A DNA stretch of 64,000 nucleotides, taken from contig NZ_CAMLMJ010000007.1 in NCBI RefSeq assembly GCF_946481145.1, positions 80,816-144,815 of the forward strand. Reading direction: 5' to 3'. Positions 53,171 through 61,600 of this stretch are shown piece by piece. Position 1 is the stretch's first letter. Every line of letters begins with the position of its first letter. Source of the DNA: an uncultured Sediminibacterium sp. GTDB lineage: Bacteria; Bacteroidota; Bacteroidia; Chitinophagales; Chitinophagaceae. The position numbers and the translations under genes are program-made. The notes beneath the pieces are model-generated. The model was not told the origin of the DNA. It did no database searches and worked only from the letters and a program-made list of their open reading frames with translations.

Positions 53171-54510
53171 TAGTTCCCCTGTATTTCTATATTATCAACA
53201 CGAAATGTAGTAGTAAGTTTTGCCACTTGCACAGCAGGATCATTTCCTTCATAACGAAAAGCAATATGTATCTTTCCTTTTAAGGCATGTAAGTTAATGT
53301 CGCCTGAACTGATCCATTCCTTAGCATAACCTGAGCCTGTTCCTTTGGAAATAACCGCATCAAGCTTATGCCAGCGGGCTTTCCAGGGAGTAATTCCATC
53401 ATAATTAGTTGAGTAAAGCACCTGTAAGACTGCGCCGTTATCAAACCCATCTTTAGTTTGAAATCGAAGGAATTCATTTGCTGAATGATCCAGATCAATA
53501 GATGGTAGTATCAGCCAACTGATGACAGATTGTTCTCTGGTAGCAAAGGCACTAATCTCTGCGAATGTATTTCCAGATGCAGATTTTGCCAGAAAAAACC
53601 GATCACCTGTTTCTGATAAATTTTGCCAGTTTATCAATTGAATACTACTATCTGTTTTTTGCCCCGAAAAATCTTCATAAAATAATTGTTTAGGTCCAGC
53701 CTGGGTACAACGAAGTCCATTCATCTGCACATCGTTTGTATCACGAAGCAACAATTGTTTTTGGGTCCTGAAGATGCTATATATGCCGGTAATTTCACCA
53801 TTCCCCCTCGCTGTTAATGCCTCGGCAAAGCTTGCGAAACCACCTGTTCTAACGTATACGGTACCTATACCACATGTTCGCAGGGTATGACTAACCGATA
53901 ATTTATTGATGGCATCAGCATAAGGTTTGCCTGTATCAGATGCTGCGAACTCAACATTGGTTAATGTAATCAAGGTACTTTGCAAGCTATCTGCCAACTC
54001 ATTGATTTGTAATTTTCTGGGATATAAAGCAATTTGTTTACGTTGTTTTACAATTACCCTGTCGAACAAAGGTTGGGGTATGGAATATAATTGAGGAGAC
54101 AATGGATCAGAACGATCTACTCCTCCACCCAATTGTATCATGCCAGCATAATCTCCCATCCATAACCCTTTTAATCGAATAAAAACTCCTTCACCTACCG
54201 GATACTTATTAAATAGAGAGTAACCATCAAGACGGATGGTTATACCTCCCGTTGAATCCTGTATTACGATAGATTTATAGAAATTATCGGTGATATCATT
54301 TGCAATTACAACACCTTCAATAATGATATCTTCTAATATCTTTTCGAAGTTGTTCGAAAGATGTAATTGTTTCAAACCTGCAATACTTTTATTCGATTTT
54401 ATAGCAGGGACAGTATATTCAGGCGGCTCATCAAATGATTTATTACAATTGGAAATACCCATAAGAACAGGTATCGACAAAAAGAAGAACCTGGTATTTT
54501 TTGTTATCAT
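53170..54510 (-). CDS. DUF5689-type lipoprotein
   Basis: 446 residues. The N-terminus is lipoprotein-like (FFFLSIPVLMGISNC), with an unusual Asn before the Cys. The first 270 residues resemble DUF5689: IIEGVVIANDITDNFYKSIV, IQDSTGGITIRLDG, VGEGVFIRLKGLWMGDYAGM. The C-terminal 170 residues (EFLRFQTKDGFDNGAVLQVL, SGDINLHALKGKIHIAFRYE) resemble a choice-of-anchor/lectin-like module. Proteins of this type accompany TonB receptors in Bacteroidota and are presumably surface-exposed. It is co-oriented with the TonB receptor, 9 bp downstream. Confidence 0.8.
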   Translation of the reverse strand: MITKNTRFFFLSIPVLMGISNCNKSFDEPPEYTVPAIKSNKSIAGLKQLHLSNNFEKILEDIIIEGVVIANDITDNFYKSIVIQDSTGGITIRLDGYSLFNKYPVGEGVFIRLKGLWMGDYAGMIQLGGGVDRSDPLSPQLYSIPQPLFDRVIVKQRKQIALYPRKLQINELADSLQSTLITLTNVEFAASDTGKPYADAINKLSVSHTLRTCGIGTVYVRTGGFASFAEALTARGNGEITGIYSIFRTQKQLLLRDTNDVQMNGLRCTQAGPKQLFYEDFSGQKTDSSIQLINWQNLSETGDRFFLAKSASGNTFAEISAFATREQSVISWLILPSIDLDHSANEFLRFQTKDGFDNGAVLQVLYSTNYDGITPWKARWHKLDAVISKGTGSGYAKEWISSGDINLHALKGKIHIAFRYEGNDPAVQVAKLTTTFRVDNIEIQGN

Positions 54511-54519
54511 ATTAGCGAT

Positions 54520-57072
54520 TTAAAGACTTATTGTTATTGATAAAGCATAATTCAATCCATACCCATAGAATAATTTTGGTGGAAACTTATCTGGATCTTT
54601 CATTTCCTGATCAAAACGAAGTTGTTCATACCCACCAGTAATGATGCCTTGCTTATTCAGGAGATTATTTATACTGAGTGAACAAAAAAGGCGTAAGGGT
54701 GTCCGCTGGTAAAATTTTTTTATTGAAAATCCTTTTCCGATAAACATGTTCATTAAAAAAGTGGCCGGCAGTTTTTGCTGAGAAATTATTTTATACCACT
54801 GTTCTGATCCTTTTACGATACCATCAAGCAATTCGTAGGTACGCCTAAGCGGGTTGAACTCGAGCCATTGATCCTGGAAATGACTGCCATTTAATTGCAC
54901 TAATAATCCATTATTTGTTCTGTATTTAAAGCTTATTCCACTCACCTGCATCGGAGATCCTGCAACCCGGAAATTTTGCGAGTAAACCTCCATTTTGTCC
55001 AATAAGGATTCATTATTATCCAAACTCACTGTAACCATTTGTCTGCTTGTATACCGATGGAATCCTTTCGCAAATACCAGTGCAAACTCGAGCTGCTCAT
55101 TCAATTCATAACTCAATGACGACTCAATACCAGTATATTGTCTGTTTATATTTCGAATCGCGTAGTTTACAAATTGCTGGTATCCATCATGGTAGAAAGT
55201 AAGCACATTCATCCCATTACGAATATTCGTATGATAAAAACTGACACCTACTCTATATTTTCTCAGGAGCAGTTTATAGTTCGTTTCTATATTCAACACT
55301 TGTTCGCTCACCGGGTTTTCCTGCTTTGTATTACGCATCCGAGGTGAAATGAAAACGTTGTCGAACTGCGGTGCTTTTGAAAGCACTTGCATCAAAAAAC
55401 CTATACTGCTTTTTGGATTTAGTTTAAAAAGAATACCCAGTTTAGCTAAAGGATTAAAAAAATGGCTTGCAGGAGATTTGCCTTTCGATTGATTGGGAAA
55501 TAATCCATTTCGGACAAGTCCCTTTCGTAAAAATTCAGTTTTTGATAGTCTTAAAGCTAATAGCAAATCTATTTTATTACCTGTGTAAGCTGATTGTGCC
55601 CAAATATTGGAAAAGGAAATGGATGATAGGTAATCGTAACCATATTTATCTCCTTTATATAATATCCTATTGGGCTTATCAAGATCAAACTGCTTAACAT
55701 CAATCGTTGATGGAAATACTGTTTCTGCAAATTGATTCCAGTTTACATAAAAATCAGCGCCTAATAAATCAAATACTGTTTTATAATAATGATTTTGCTG
55801 GTAGCTGTATTGAATGCCAGTGGCTATATTCCAGGAGTTATTCAACCTGGATCTATAAGTGCTACTGAGTTGAAACTTTTGGGTATGAATTGTTTTTTGA
55901 TCTAACAGATAATGGGCTCTTTTTCCACGAATACTTTCATTCGATCCATTTATTTGCTCAATTTGCGCTAATGAATTTCGGTTGACAGAGTAAAAATGCT
56001 GCCAGTTAATTTGTTGCAAACTTTCTTGTTCCAATAAAATATCTTTTACCTGAATTCGCAATACACTATCATCCTGAAACTCCGGCAGATAGCGGTAATA
56101 ATCAGGTCGTGGATCTGCAGCCTGATACCAGTCTAATCCTGTATCTGTTCGTTTACCGGTAATCACACCAAAACTGGTTTCCCAAATTGTACGGTTATTA
56201 AGGTTTAATTGGTGCATTAAAATACCGGCGGGTAAATGTTGGTTAACCATTGCAGCATTTCTTTTCTGACCTTGCTGGTATCCCCAGTTGGGATTGTATT
56301 GCGTACCAAACAAATTTGCAACAGGCATAGTAATACCTGCTTGTTTTCCATATTGCTGTGGTGACCCAAATACAATGCATGAAATTATTCCGGCATTTTT
56401 CAGTTGTTTATCAACAGCAACATAATAGGATGTTGATCTGTAATTACAGCCTATCCGATATGTTTCGTCTGCAATGCGCATATTAAAAGCGATTGCCCAT
56501 GACCACCCTTTGCTATTTGTTTCTTTTGCTAAAGAAAAATGATACCTGTTTGTGTAATTTCTGTTTGACGTTGCATAACCCCATTGTAACTGTTTACGTT
56601 GTGCCGATGCACGCATATCAATACATGTTGTTATTCCCGGATCGCCAAGCCAGTTATCCTGCAAACGGTTCGAAGTGTAATCGATACTATTTCGCATTAC
56701 CTGAGATAAGCCACTCCATAATGACCAGGCGGGATTACCTTGATGCAGGTCATTCATCCATAATCCATTGATTACAGTGGCGGATAAAGAAGCATCATAA
56801 CCCCGATAACGGTATCTCATGGCGCTGAACTGAAAGGCTGCCATTTGAAGAAAAATTTCTTTTTCTCCATTCAAGGGAGCTATTGAATTAGTTATTGACC
56901 CTCTCTCCTCCTCATCAAGCAGAACCGCATTTGATGCAACTGCGTCCTGAGTAAAAAAATTCTGTAAGATACTGCTGTCATATTTCAGTGGTATGGTATC
57001 TGCTTTTATCCTATTCACTGCGCATGTCTTTATATTAACCAAGCACACAACTGCACATAAAAAATGAATCAT
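54520..57072 (-). CDS. TonB-dependent receptor-like outer membrane protein
   Basis: 850 residues. After a signal-like N-terminus, about 90-150 resembles a plug domain (FSAMRYRYRGYDASLSATVI, NGLWMNDLHQGNPAW). The remainder is a long series of amphipathic aromatic strands ending YGLNYALSITISL, typical of a 22-strand barrel. An N-terminal carboxypeptidase-like domain and an obvious TonB box are lacking. It is upstream of the DUF5689 lipoprotein and divergent from the small EEP gene, so it may import products released by the neighbouring nucleases. The substrate is inferred only. Confidence 0.78.
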   Translation of the reverse strand: MIHFLCAVVCLVNIKTCAVNRIKADTIPLKYDSSILQNFFTQDAVASNAVLLDEEERGSITNSIAPLNGEKEIFLQMAAFQFSAMRYRYRGYDASLSATVINGLWMNDLHQGNPAWSLWSGLSQVMRNSIDYTSNRLQDNWLGDPGITTCIDMRASAQRKQLQWGYATSNRNYTNRYHFSLAKETNSKGWSWAIAFNMRIADETYRIGCNYRSTSYYVAVDKQLKNAGIISCIVFGSPQQYGKQAGITMPVANLFGTQYNPNWGYQQGQKRNAAMVNQHLPAGILMHQLNLNNRTIWETSFGVITGKRTDTGLDWYQAADPRPDYYRYLPEFQDDSVLRIQVKDILLEQESLQQINWQHFYSVNRNSLAQIEQINGSNESIRGKRAHYLLDQKTIHTQKFQLSSTYRSRLNNSWNIATGIQYSYQQNHYYKTVFDLLGADFYVNWNQFAETVFPSTIDVKQFDLDKPNRILYKGDKYGYDYLSSISFSNIWAQSAYTGNKIDLLLALRLSKTEFLRKGLVRNGLFPNQSKGKSPASHFFNPLAKLGILFKLNPKSSIGFLMQVLSKAPQFDNVFISPRMRNTKQENPVSEQVLNIETNYKLLLRKYRVGVSFYHTNIRNGMNVLTFYHDGYQQFVNYAIRNINRQYTGIESSLSYELNEQLEFALVFAKGFHRYTSRQMVTVSLDNNESLLDKMEVYSQNFRVAGSPMQVSGISFKYRTNNGLLVQLNGSHFQDQWLEFNPLRRTYELLDGIVKGSEQWYKIISQQKLPATFLMNMFIGKGFSIKKFYQRTPLRLFCSLSINNLLNKQGIITGGYEQLRFDQEMKDPDKFPPKLFYGYGLNYALSITISL

Positions 57073-57193
57073 GATTATTTATTTCTGCCAAAATAAACAG
57101 GTGCAAAATATTATGCATCACCAGTGATCATTTTTGCGGAAAATACGGTCGCAAAAAATTGTATTTAGCGCAATAATTAAATAATCATTCGCT

Positions 57194-58237
57194 ATGAAAA
57201 CATTTTTTTTGTGTTGTATTGTTTTAATATTCGCCTTGTGTGCATCGGCTCAGTTGAAGCGTTATCAATTGGCGTTGGTTGGTTTTTATAATCTTGAAAA
57301 TTTGTATGATACTATTGACAATCCAATGATCAATGATGATGATTTTACACCAAAGGGATTGAAGCAATATGGTACTACTATTTTTAAAGACAAGTTGAAT
57401 AAATTGGCAGGTGTAATTGCTGATATTGGAAAATCATATACTGAAGATGGTTTAGCTATTTTCGGTGTCGCAGAAATTGAAAATGATACAGTATTACAGT
57501 TTCTGGTTCAGCACCCATTGATCAAAAAAAGGAATTATCATATCGTTCATGCTTCTTCAAAAGATGTAAGAGGTGTTGATGTTGGTTTACTTTATAACCC
57601 TGCTTATTTTACTCCGCTTGATGCGCAAAAATTATTTGTGTCGTTGCCAGGTAACAGTAAAGACGCCTATTACACAAGGGATATTTTATACTGTAAGGGG
57701 TTATTGCAGAATGACACGGTGCATATTTATGTAAATCACTGGCCCAGCAGAAGAGGTGGTCAAAAAAGAAGTGCACCTGCCCGCATGGCTGCGGCTGCGG
57801 TTTGCAGAAAGCACATTGATTCTATACAGACGAAAAATGCAGTTGCCAAGTTGATTGTTATGGGAGATATGAATGATGACCCGATTGATAAAAGCATATG
57901 TGTTGGCTTAAAGGCAAAGGGTAAGAAGGATGCATTAAACCCGGGGGAATTGTATAATCCCTGGGTTTCGTGGTTCAACAATGGAATAGGCACTTTGGCG
58001 CACCGGGACAGATGGGGGTTATTTGATCAGATAATACTGTCGCAGAGTTTACTGGGTAAGCAAGAAGAGGGGTTTCATTTTTATCGTGAGCATATTTATA
58101 ATCCGGCATATCTAAAAGAATTCACGGGCAAATACAAGGGTTACCCTATGAGAACCTGGGATGGGAATCGGTACAGGGGCGGATATAGTGACCATTTTCC
58201 AACTTATGTGGTTTTATTGAAGGGTATAATGGATTAA
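57194..58237 (+). CDS. Secreted endonuclease/exonuclease/phosphatase family protein
   Basis: 347 residues with a signal peptide (FFLCCIVLIFALCASAQ). The EEP fold is indicated by VGFYNLENLYDTIDN (metal-binding Asn/Glu), FGVAEIENDTVLQ, YVNHWPSRRGG, VMGDMNDDPID and the final GGYSDHFPTYVVL. Members cleave phosphodiesters or phosphomonoesters in DNA, RNA or lipids. It belongs to the same locus as the giant EEP protein and the TonB/DUF5689 pair. Confidence 0.88.
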   Translation: MKTFFLCCIVLIFALCASAQLKRYQLALVGFYNLENLYDTIDNPMINDDDFTPKGLKQYGTTIFKDKLNKLAGVIADIGKSYTEDGLAIFGVAEIENDTVLQFLVQHPLIKKRNYHIVHASSKDVRGVDVGLLYNPAYFTPLDAQKLFVSLPGNSKDAYYTRDILYCKGLLQNDTVHIYVNHWPSRRGGQKRSAPARMAAAAVCRKHIDSIQTKNAVAKLIVMGDMNDDPIDKSICVGLKAKGKKDALNPGELYNPWVSWFNNGIGTLAHRDRWGLFDQIILSQSLLGKQEEGFHFYREHIYNPAYLKEFTGKYKGYPMRTWDGNRYRGGYSDHFPTYVVLLKGIMD

Positions 58238-58254
58238 TAATGAATAAAAAAAAT

Positions 58255-58514
58255 GCTGTCCGGGGAAAATTTGGCTATGAGCCACGAGCCTTAATCGGTG
58301 GTTACTTTAGGCTTTCTGTTACTATTTCAATGATCTGGGCCTTCGAATTAGATATTTTATAATAGGTTGGTTATAAAAATATTAGATTAACGCTATTGCA
58401 TTGTCTGTTATTAATCGGTCCAGTTTATCATGATAAATCTTGAAAATCATGACAATCTGCGTTCAATCATACGCAACTCTGATGGCTCGCAGTCAATTTT
58501 CCCAGAACGGCAAT
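58255..58514. repeat. Composite dispersed element, copy D (rearranged)
   Basis: Left end GCTGTCCGGGGAAAATTTGG (58255-58274) and right end TCAATTTTCCCAGAACGGCA (58493-58512) are inverted repeats of the same type as in copies A, B and E. AGC-rich units (CTATGAGCCACGAGCC) are at the left. Only the second half of the core palindrome is present (58433-58464: TTATCATGATAAATCTTGAA, AATCATGACAATCTGCGTT). The first half is replaced by unrelated sequence at about 58321-58430. No gene is visible in 58238-58620. Confidence 0.75.
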
Positions 58515-58624
58515 AATTGTTACTCATACGCTCACCACAGCTATATTTACATTGAAATGGCTTTTTTGGACCTTTAAATAGTCCAAAGTTTCGGATTTTC
58601 CTTCGCTATTTCCACCCAATTCCT

Positions 58625-58632
58625 TACCTTTG
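58625..58632 (+). promoter_or_regulatory. -7 element TACCTTTG of the rpsF operon
   Basis: Exact TAnnTTTG match at 58625-58632; a weak TTC lies about 20 bp upstream. This would give a leader of about 90 nt before rpsF. Confidence 0.5.
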
Positions 58633-58639
58633 CAGCCCC

Positions 58640-58660
58640 AAATCTGTTATTGGCAGATTT
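58640..58660 (+). promoter_or_regulatory. Hairpin in the rpsF leader
   Basis: AAATCTG (58640-58646) pairs with CAGATTT (58654-58660) around the loop TTATTGG. In many bacteria the S6:S18 complex binds a hairpin in the rpsF leader and represses translation. Position fits, but I do not see the full known motif. Confidence 0.35.
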
Positions 58661-58727
58661 TCTCCCTTCGTTACTGTTGGGGGAATCCACTGGGAAAAAC
58701 CAATTTAAAAACCTAAAAATTCAGGTA

Positions 58728-59081
58728 ATGAGTAATTACGAATTGATGGTGATTTTCACTCCGGTGCTTTCTGAGGAAGATTTCAAAGCTACTCAGAAGA
58801 AGTACGAAGATTTCATCAAAGAAAATGGTGGATCTACTGTATTCAGCAACCCATGGGGATTAAAATCACTGGCTTACCCAATCCAGAAGAAAACAACCGG
58901 TATTTACTGGGTGCTGGAGTACAGTGCGCCAACCGACTTCAATGAAAAGCTGAAAATTCAGCTTTTACGTGACGAGCAGGTAATGCGTCACATGATCACT
59001 AAACTCGATAAATACGCCGTCGAGTACAACTACAAAAAGAGAAATGGCGGATTTGCTGTAACTGAAAAAACGGAGGGTTAA
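58728..59081 (+). CDS. rpsF: 30S ribosomal protein S6
   Basis: 117 residues from the ATG at 58728 ([19 protein letters not shown]); the 26-residue extension in the same frame is leader sequence. [20 protein letters not shown] and [20 protein letters not shown] are S6 signatures. First in rpsF-rpsR-rplI. Confidence 0.96.
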   Translation: MSNYELMVIFTPVLSEEDFKATQKKYEDFIKENGGSTVFSNPWGLKSLAYPIQKKTTGIYWVLEYSAPTDFNEKLKIQLLRDEQVMRHMITKLDKYAVEYNYKKRNGGFAVTEKTEG

Positions 59082-59083
59082 TC

Positions 59084-59347
59084 ATGGCAAAGAATGAGAT
59101 CAAATACCTGACCGCTATTAAACAGGAGAAGCCTAAGAAAAAATTCTGCCGCTTCAAAAAATATGGCATTAAATACGTTGATTATAAAGACATTGAGTTC
59201 CTGAAAAAATTCATCAATGAGCAAGGTAAATTATTGCCTCGCCGTTTAAGTGGTAACTCACTGAAATACCAGCGTAAAGTATCTGATGCAGTTAAGAAAG
59301 CACGCCAGATGGCGCTGTTGCCTTATGTAACGGATTTGCTGAAATAA
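59084..59347 (+). CDS. rpsR: 30S ribosomal protein S18
   Basis: 87 residues. [40 protein letters not shown] and [12 protein letters not shown] are S18 signatures. It starts 2 bp after rpsF. Confidence 0.96.
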   Translation: MAKNEIKYLTAIKQEKPKKKFCRFKKYGIKYVDYKDIEFLKKFINEQGKLLPRRLSGNSLKYQRKVSDAVKKARQMALLPYVTDLLK

Positions 59348-59350
59348 ATT

Positions 59351-59424
59351 AAAAAGTCAAAAATCAAAAGTCAAAAATCAAAAAATGTTTTGGCTTTTGA
59401 CTTTTGACTTTTGATTTTTGAATT
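59351..59424. repeat. TTTTGACTTTTGAT hairpin repeat inside the ribosomal protein operon
   Basis: Left arm AAAAAGTCAAAAATCAAAAG and right arm CTTTTGACTTTTGATTTTTG are inverted repeats built from the same word as at 773-809. It lies between rpsR and rplI and extends the gap to 167 bp. A stable hairpin in the transcript is likely. Confidence 0.8.
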
Positions 59425-59514
59425 ATATTCAATTAGTCACCTTCCCTAACCCCGAAAAGATCGGGAGACAGAGACAAAAATTACTCTGGGCTCTTGGGAA
59501 CTAAAAAAACAAAC

Positions 59515-59961
59515 ATGCAAGTAATTTTAATTCAAGACGTAGACAATCTGGGTGGTCGTAATGAACTGGTAACCGTAAAGAATGGTTATGCCAGGAATTT
59601 CCTGATTCCTCAGAAGTTCGCTGTAGAAGCAAACCCGTCAAATCTCAAACAACTGGAAGAGCGTTTGAAGGTTCAGGCGAAGAAAGAAGCAGCTATGCTG
59701 GCTGAGATCACTAAAGTGATCGATGTATTGAAAGCATCACCTGTTAAGCTTGGTGCTAAAACTGGTACCAGCGGAAAAATCTTCGGCACTATCACCTCAT
59801 TGCAAATTGCACGTGCTATCCGCGACCAAAAAGGTTACGAGATCGACCGTAAACGCATCAGCATTGTGGATGAAGTAAAAGAGCTGGGTGCTTACAAAGC
59901 TTCTATTGATTTTGGTAATGGCAACACTACTGAAATCGACTTTGAAGTAGTAGGCGAATAG
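59515..59961 (+). CDS. rplI: 50S ribosomal protein L9
   Basis: 148 residues from the ATG at 59515 (MQVILIQDVDNLGGRNELVT). VTVKNGYARNFLIPQKFAV and the C-terminal domain (KIFGTITSLQIARAIRDQKG, KRISIVDEVKELGAYKASID) are complete. An in-frame TTG at 59494 is not preferred. Confidence 0.95.
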   Translation: MQVILIQDVDNLGGRNELVTVKNGYARNFLIPQKFAVEANPSNLKQLEERLKVQAKKEAAMLAEITKVIDVLKASPVKLGAKTGTSGKIFGTITSLQIARAIRDQKGYEIDRKRISIVDEVKELGAYKASIDFGNGNTTEIDFEVVGE

Positions 59962-59981
59962 TCGTCTGAAATACAATTTTG

Positions 59982-60020
59982 GCCCCGATTTTCCTGATTT
60001 TAGGAAATAGGGGCTTTTTT
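59982..60020 (+). terminator. Terminator after rplI
   Basis: GCCCC (59982-59986) and GGGGC (60010-60014), with an inner TTTTCCT/AGGAAA pairing, then TTTTTT. It ends the rpsF-rpsR-rplI transcript. Confidence 0.8.
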
Positions 60021-60082
60021 ATACCGAAAAACCGGTATTTTTTGCCTTTTTTGACCTAAACAGCCAGAAGACTGAAAAAAAC

Positions 60083-60111
60083 TTGTCAATCCCCCAAATT
60101 CATTATCTTCG
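60083..60111 (+). promoter_or_regulatory. Promoter of the RRM protein gene
   Basis: TTG (60083-60085), 18 bp, TATCTTCG (60104-60111): close to TTG-N19-TAnnTTTG. The leader to the ATG at 60222 would be about 100 nt, long for this window, which is typical of cold-regulated RNA-binding protein genes. Confidence 0.6.
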
Positions 60112-60221
60112 GTAGTCCAATGAAAGGTCTTCCATATCTCAGAACGTTTTCACGTAAATGTTTCAGGATTTTTGGTTACTTATTTCTCATTGGTTTTTGA
60201 TCACTTAATTTTTTTAAAAAA

Positions 60222-60611
60222 ATGAACATTTACGTTGGAAATCTGAACTGGAACATGACCAGTGATGATCTGCAGAATCTGTTTACTCCTTATGGTGAAG
60301 TAACCAGTGCCAAAATCGTTACCGACAAATTCAACAATGACCGCAGCAAAGGTTTTGGTTTTGTTGAAATGTCTGATGATGAGGCAGCCCGCACTGCAAT
60401 CAGCGCCCTGCACGATACTGAAGTGCTTGGTCGTAAAATTGTAGTAAACGAATCTACTCCACGCCCTGAAGGTGAAAGAGGTGGCTTTAAAAAGAAAAGC
60501 TTTGGTGGCGGCGGTGGCCGTGGCGGATTTGGTGGTGGAAACCGTGGAGGCGGTGGCGGATACAACCGCGATCGTGGAAACGGTGGTGGCGGTGGATTTA
60601 ACAGATATTAA
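60222..60611 (+). CDS. RRM-type RNA-binding protein with glycine-rich tail
   Basis: 129 residues. A single RRM (1-80): RNP2 is NIYVGNLNW and RNP1 is KGFGFVEMS. The last 45 residues are a Gly/Arg tail (GGGGRGGFGGGNRGGGGGYN). Such proteins are usually cold-induced RNA chaperones in Bacteroidota. The long open frames on the opposite strand are only a consequence of the Gly-rich code. Confidence 0.92.
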   Translation: MNIYVGNLNWNMTSDDLQNLFTPYGEVTSAKIVTDKFNNDRSKGFGFVEMSDDEAARTAISALHDTEVLGRKIVVNESTPRPEGERGGFKKKSFGGGGGRGGFGGGNRGGGGGYNRDRGNGGGGGFNRY

Positions 60612-60634
60612 TCTACACACAACTACGAATCTTT

Positions 60635-60662
60635 AACCCCGACCCTGGTCGGGGTTTTTTAT
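60635..60662 (+). terminator. Terminator after the RRM gene
   Basis: AACCCCGACC (60635-60644) and GGTCGGGGTT (60647-60656) followed by a T-run to 60660. Confidence 0.88.
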
Positions 60663-60680
60663 TTATAGAAGTAGGTTAGA

Positions 60681-60709
60681 TTGCTATTTCTTTCGGATTC
60701 ATTAATTTG
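60681..60709 (+). promoter_or_regulatory. Promoter-like sequence with almost no leader
   Basis: TTG at 60681-60683, 19 bp, then TAATTTG at 60703-60709, one base shorter than TAnnTTTG. A start about 6 bp later would fall at the ATG of the aldo/keto reductase (60715). Confidence 0.4.
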
Positions 60710-60714
60710 TATCT

Positions 60715-61599
60715 ATGAATGCAGCATCTGTTATTAAAGCACCTGTAGCCGGCTGTATGCGCTGGGGCAAATGGGGCGCAGGTTTTACTACAAGTGAATA
60801 CCAGGCTATGATCGAAGCTTGTTTAGAAAATGGGGTTACAGCTTTTGATCATGCGGATATTTATGGAGATTATACAACTGAAGCAGAGTTTGGCGAAGCA
60901 CTTAAAAATAATTTCGCCTTACGTGCCCATATACGCATCATCAGTAAATGTGGTATTCAGATGATGAGTGATAACAGACCTTCGCACCAAATTAAATCAT
61001 ACAATACCTCTGCAAAACATATCATTAGTTCTGTAGAGCAGTCACTGGAAAATTTCAATACAGATCACCTTGATCTTCTACTAATACATAGACCGGATCC
61101 ATTATTAAATCCGGAAGAAGTAGCCTCGGCTGTTGCTCATTTAAAACAGCAGGGTAAAATTCTTCAATTTGGTGTTTCCAATTTTTTACCTCACCAGGTA
61201 AACCTGCTTCAGCAATATACCCAGATTGAATACAATCAATTGGAAATTTCGATTTTGCATCTTCCTCCATTTAGTAATGGCATGCTTGAGCATTGCATGG
61301 AGCATAAAATAGTTCCAATGGCATGGGCTCCGCTTGGTGGAGGGATATTAAATGATGACAGTCATCCACGCTTCAGAAGTATTGTTTCTATGGCATCAAA
61401 GCTTGGAGAAAAATATGGAACGGGCATCAACGAGATTTTATTAGCCTGGTTACATCGCCATCCGGCAAATATATTGCCCATTATAGGTACTACGAAAATT
61501 GAACGGCTGGTACAGGCAAAAAATGCTGCTGCTATTATATTAGATCGGGAAGATTGGTTCAAATTATTAGCTGCATCAAGTGGCGAAGATGTTGCCTGA
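60715..61599 (+). CDS. Aldo/keto reductase
   Basis: 294 residues. Catalytic tetrad in TAFDHADIYGDYT (Asp, Tyr), RIISKCGIQ (Lys) and LLLIHRPDPL (His); NADPH-binding PLGGGIL and IIGTTKIERL. Closest in pattern to the YdhF branch. The substrate is not deducible. It converges on the histidine kinase with a 1-bp gap. Confidence 0.88.
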   Translation: MNAASVIKAPVAGCMRWGKWGAGFTTSEYQAMIEACLENGVTAFDHADIYGDYTTEAEFGEALKNNFALRAHIRIISKCGIQMMSDNRPSHQIKSYNTSAKHIISSVEQSLENFNTDHLDLLLIHRPDPLLNPEEVASAVAHLKQQGKILQFGVSNFLPHQVNLLQQYTQIEYNQLEISILHLPPFSNGMLEHCMEHKIVPMAWAPLGGGILNDDSHPRFRSIVSMASKLGEKYGTGINEILLAWLHRHPANILPIIGTTKIERLVQAKNAAAIILDREDWFKLLAASSGEDVA

Positions 61600-61600
61600 A

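Noticed and set aside
60201..60620. Long antisense frames over the RRM gene, including a proline-rich one
   Set aside because: These are a by-product of the Gly-rich (GGN) codons on the plus strand.
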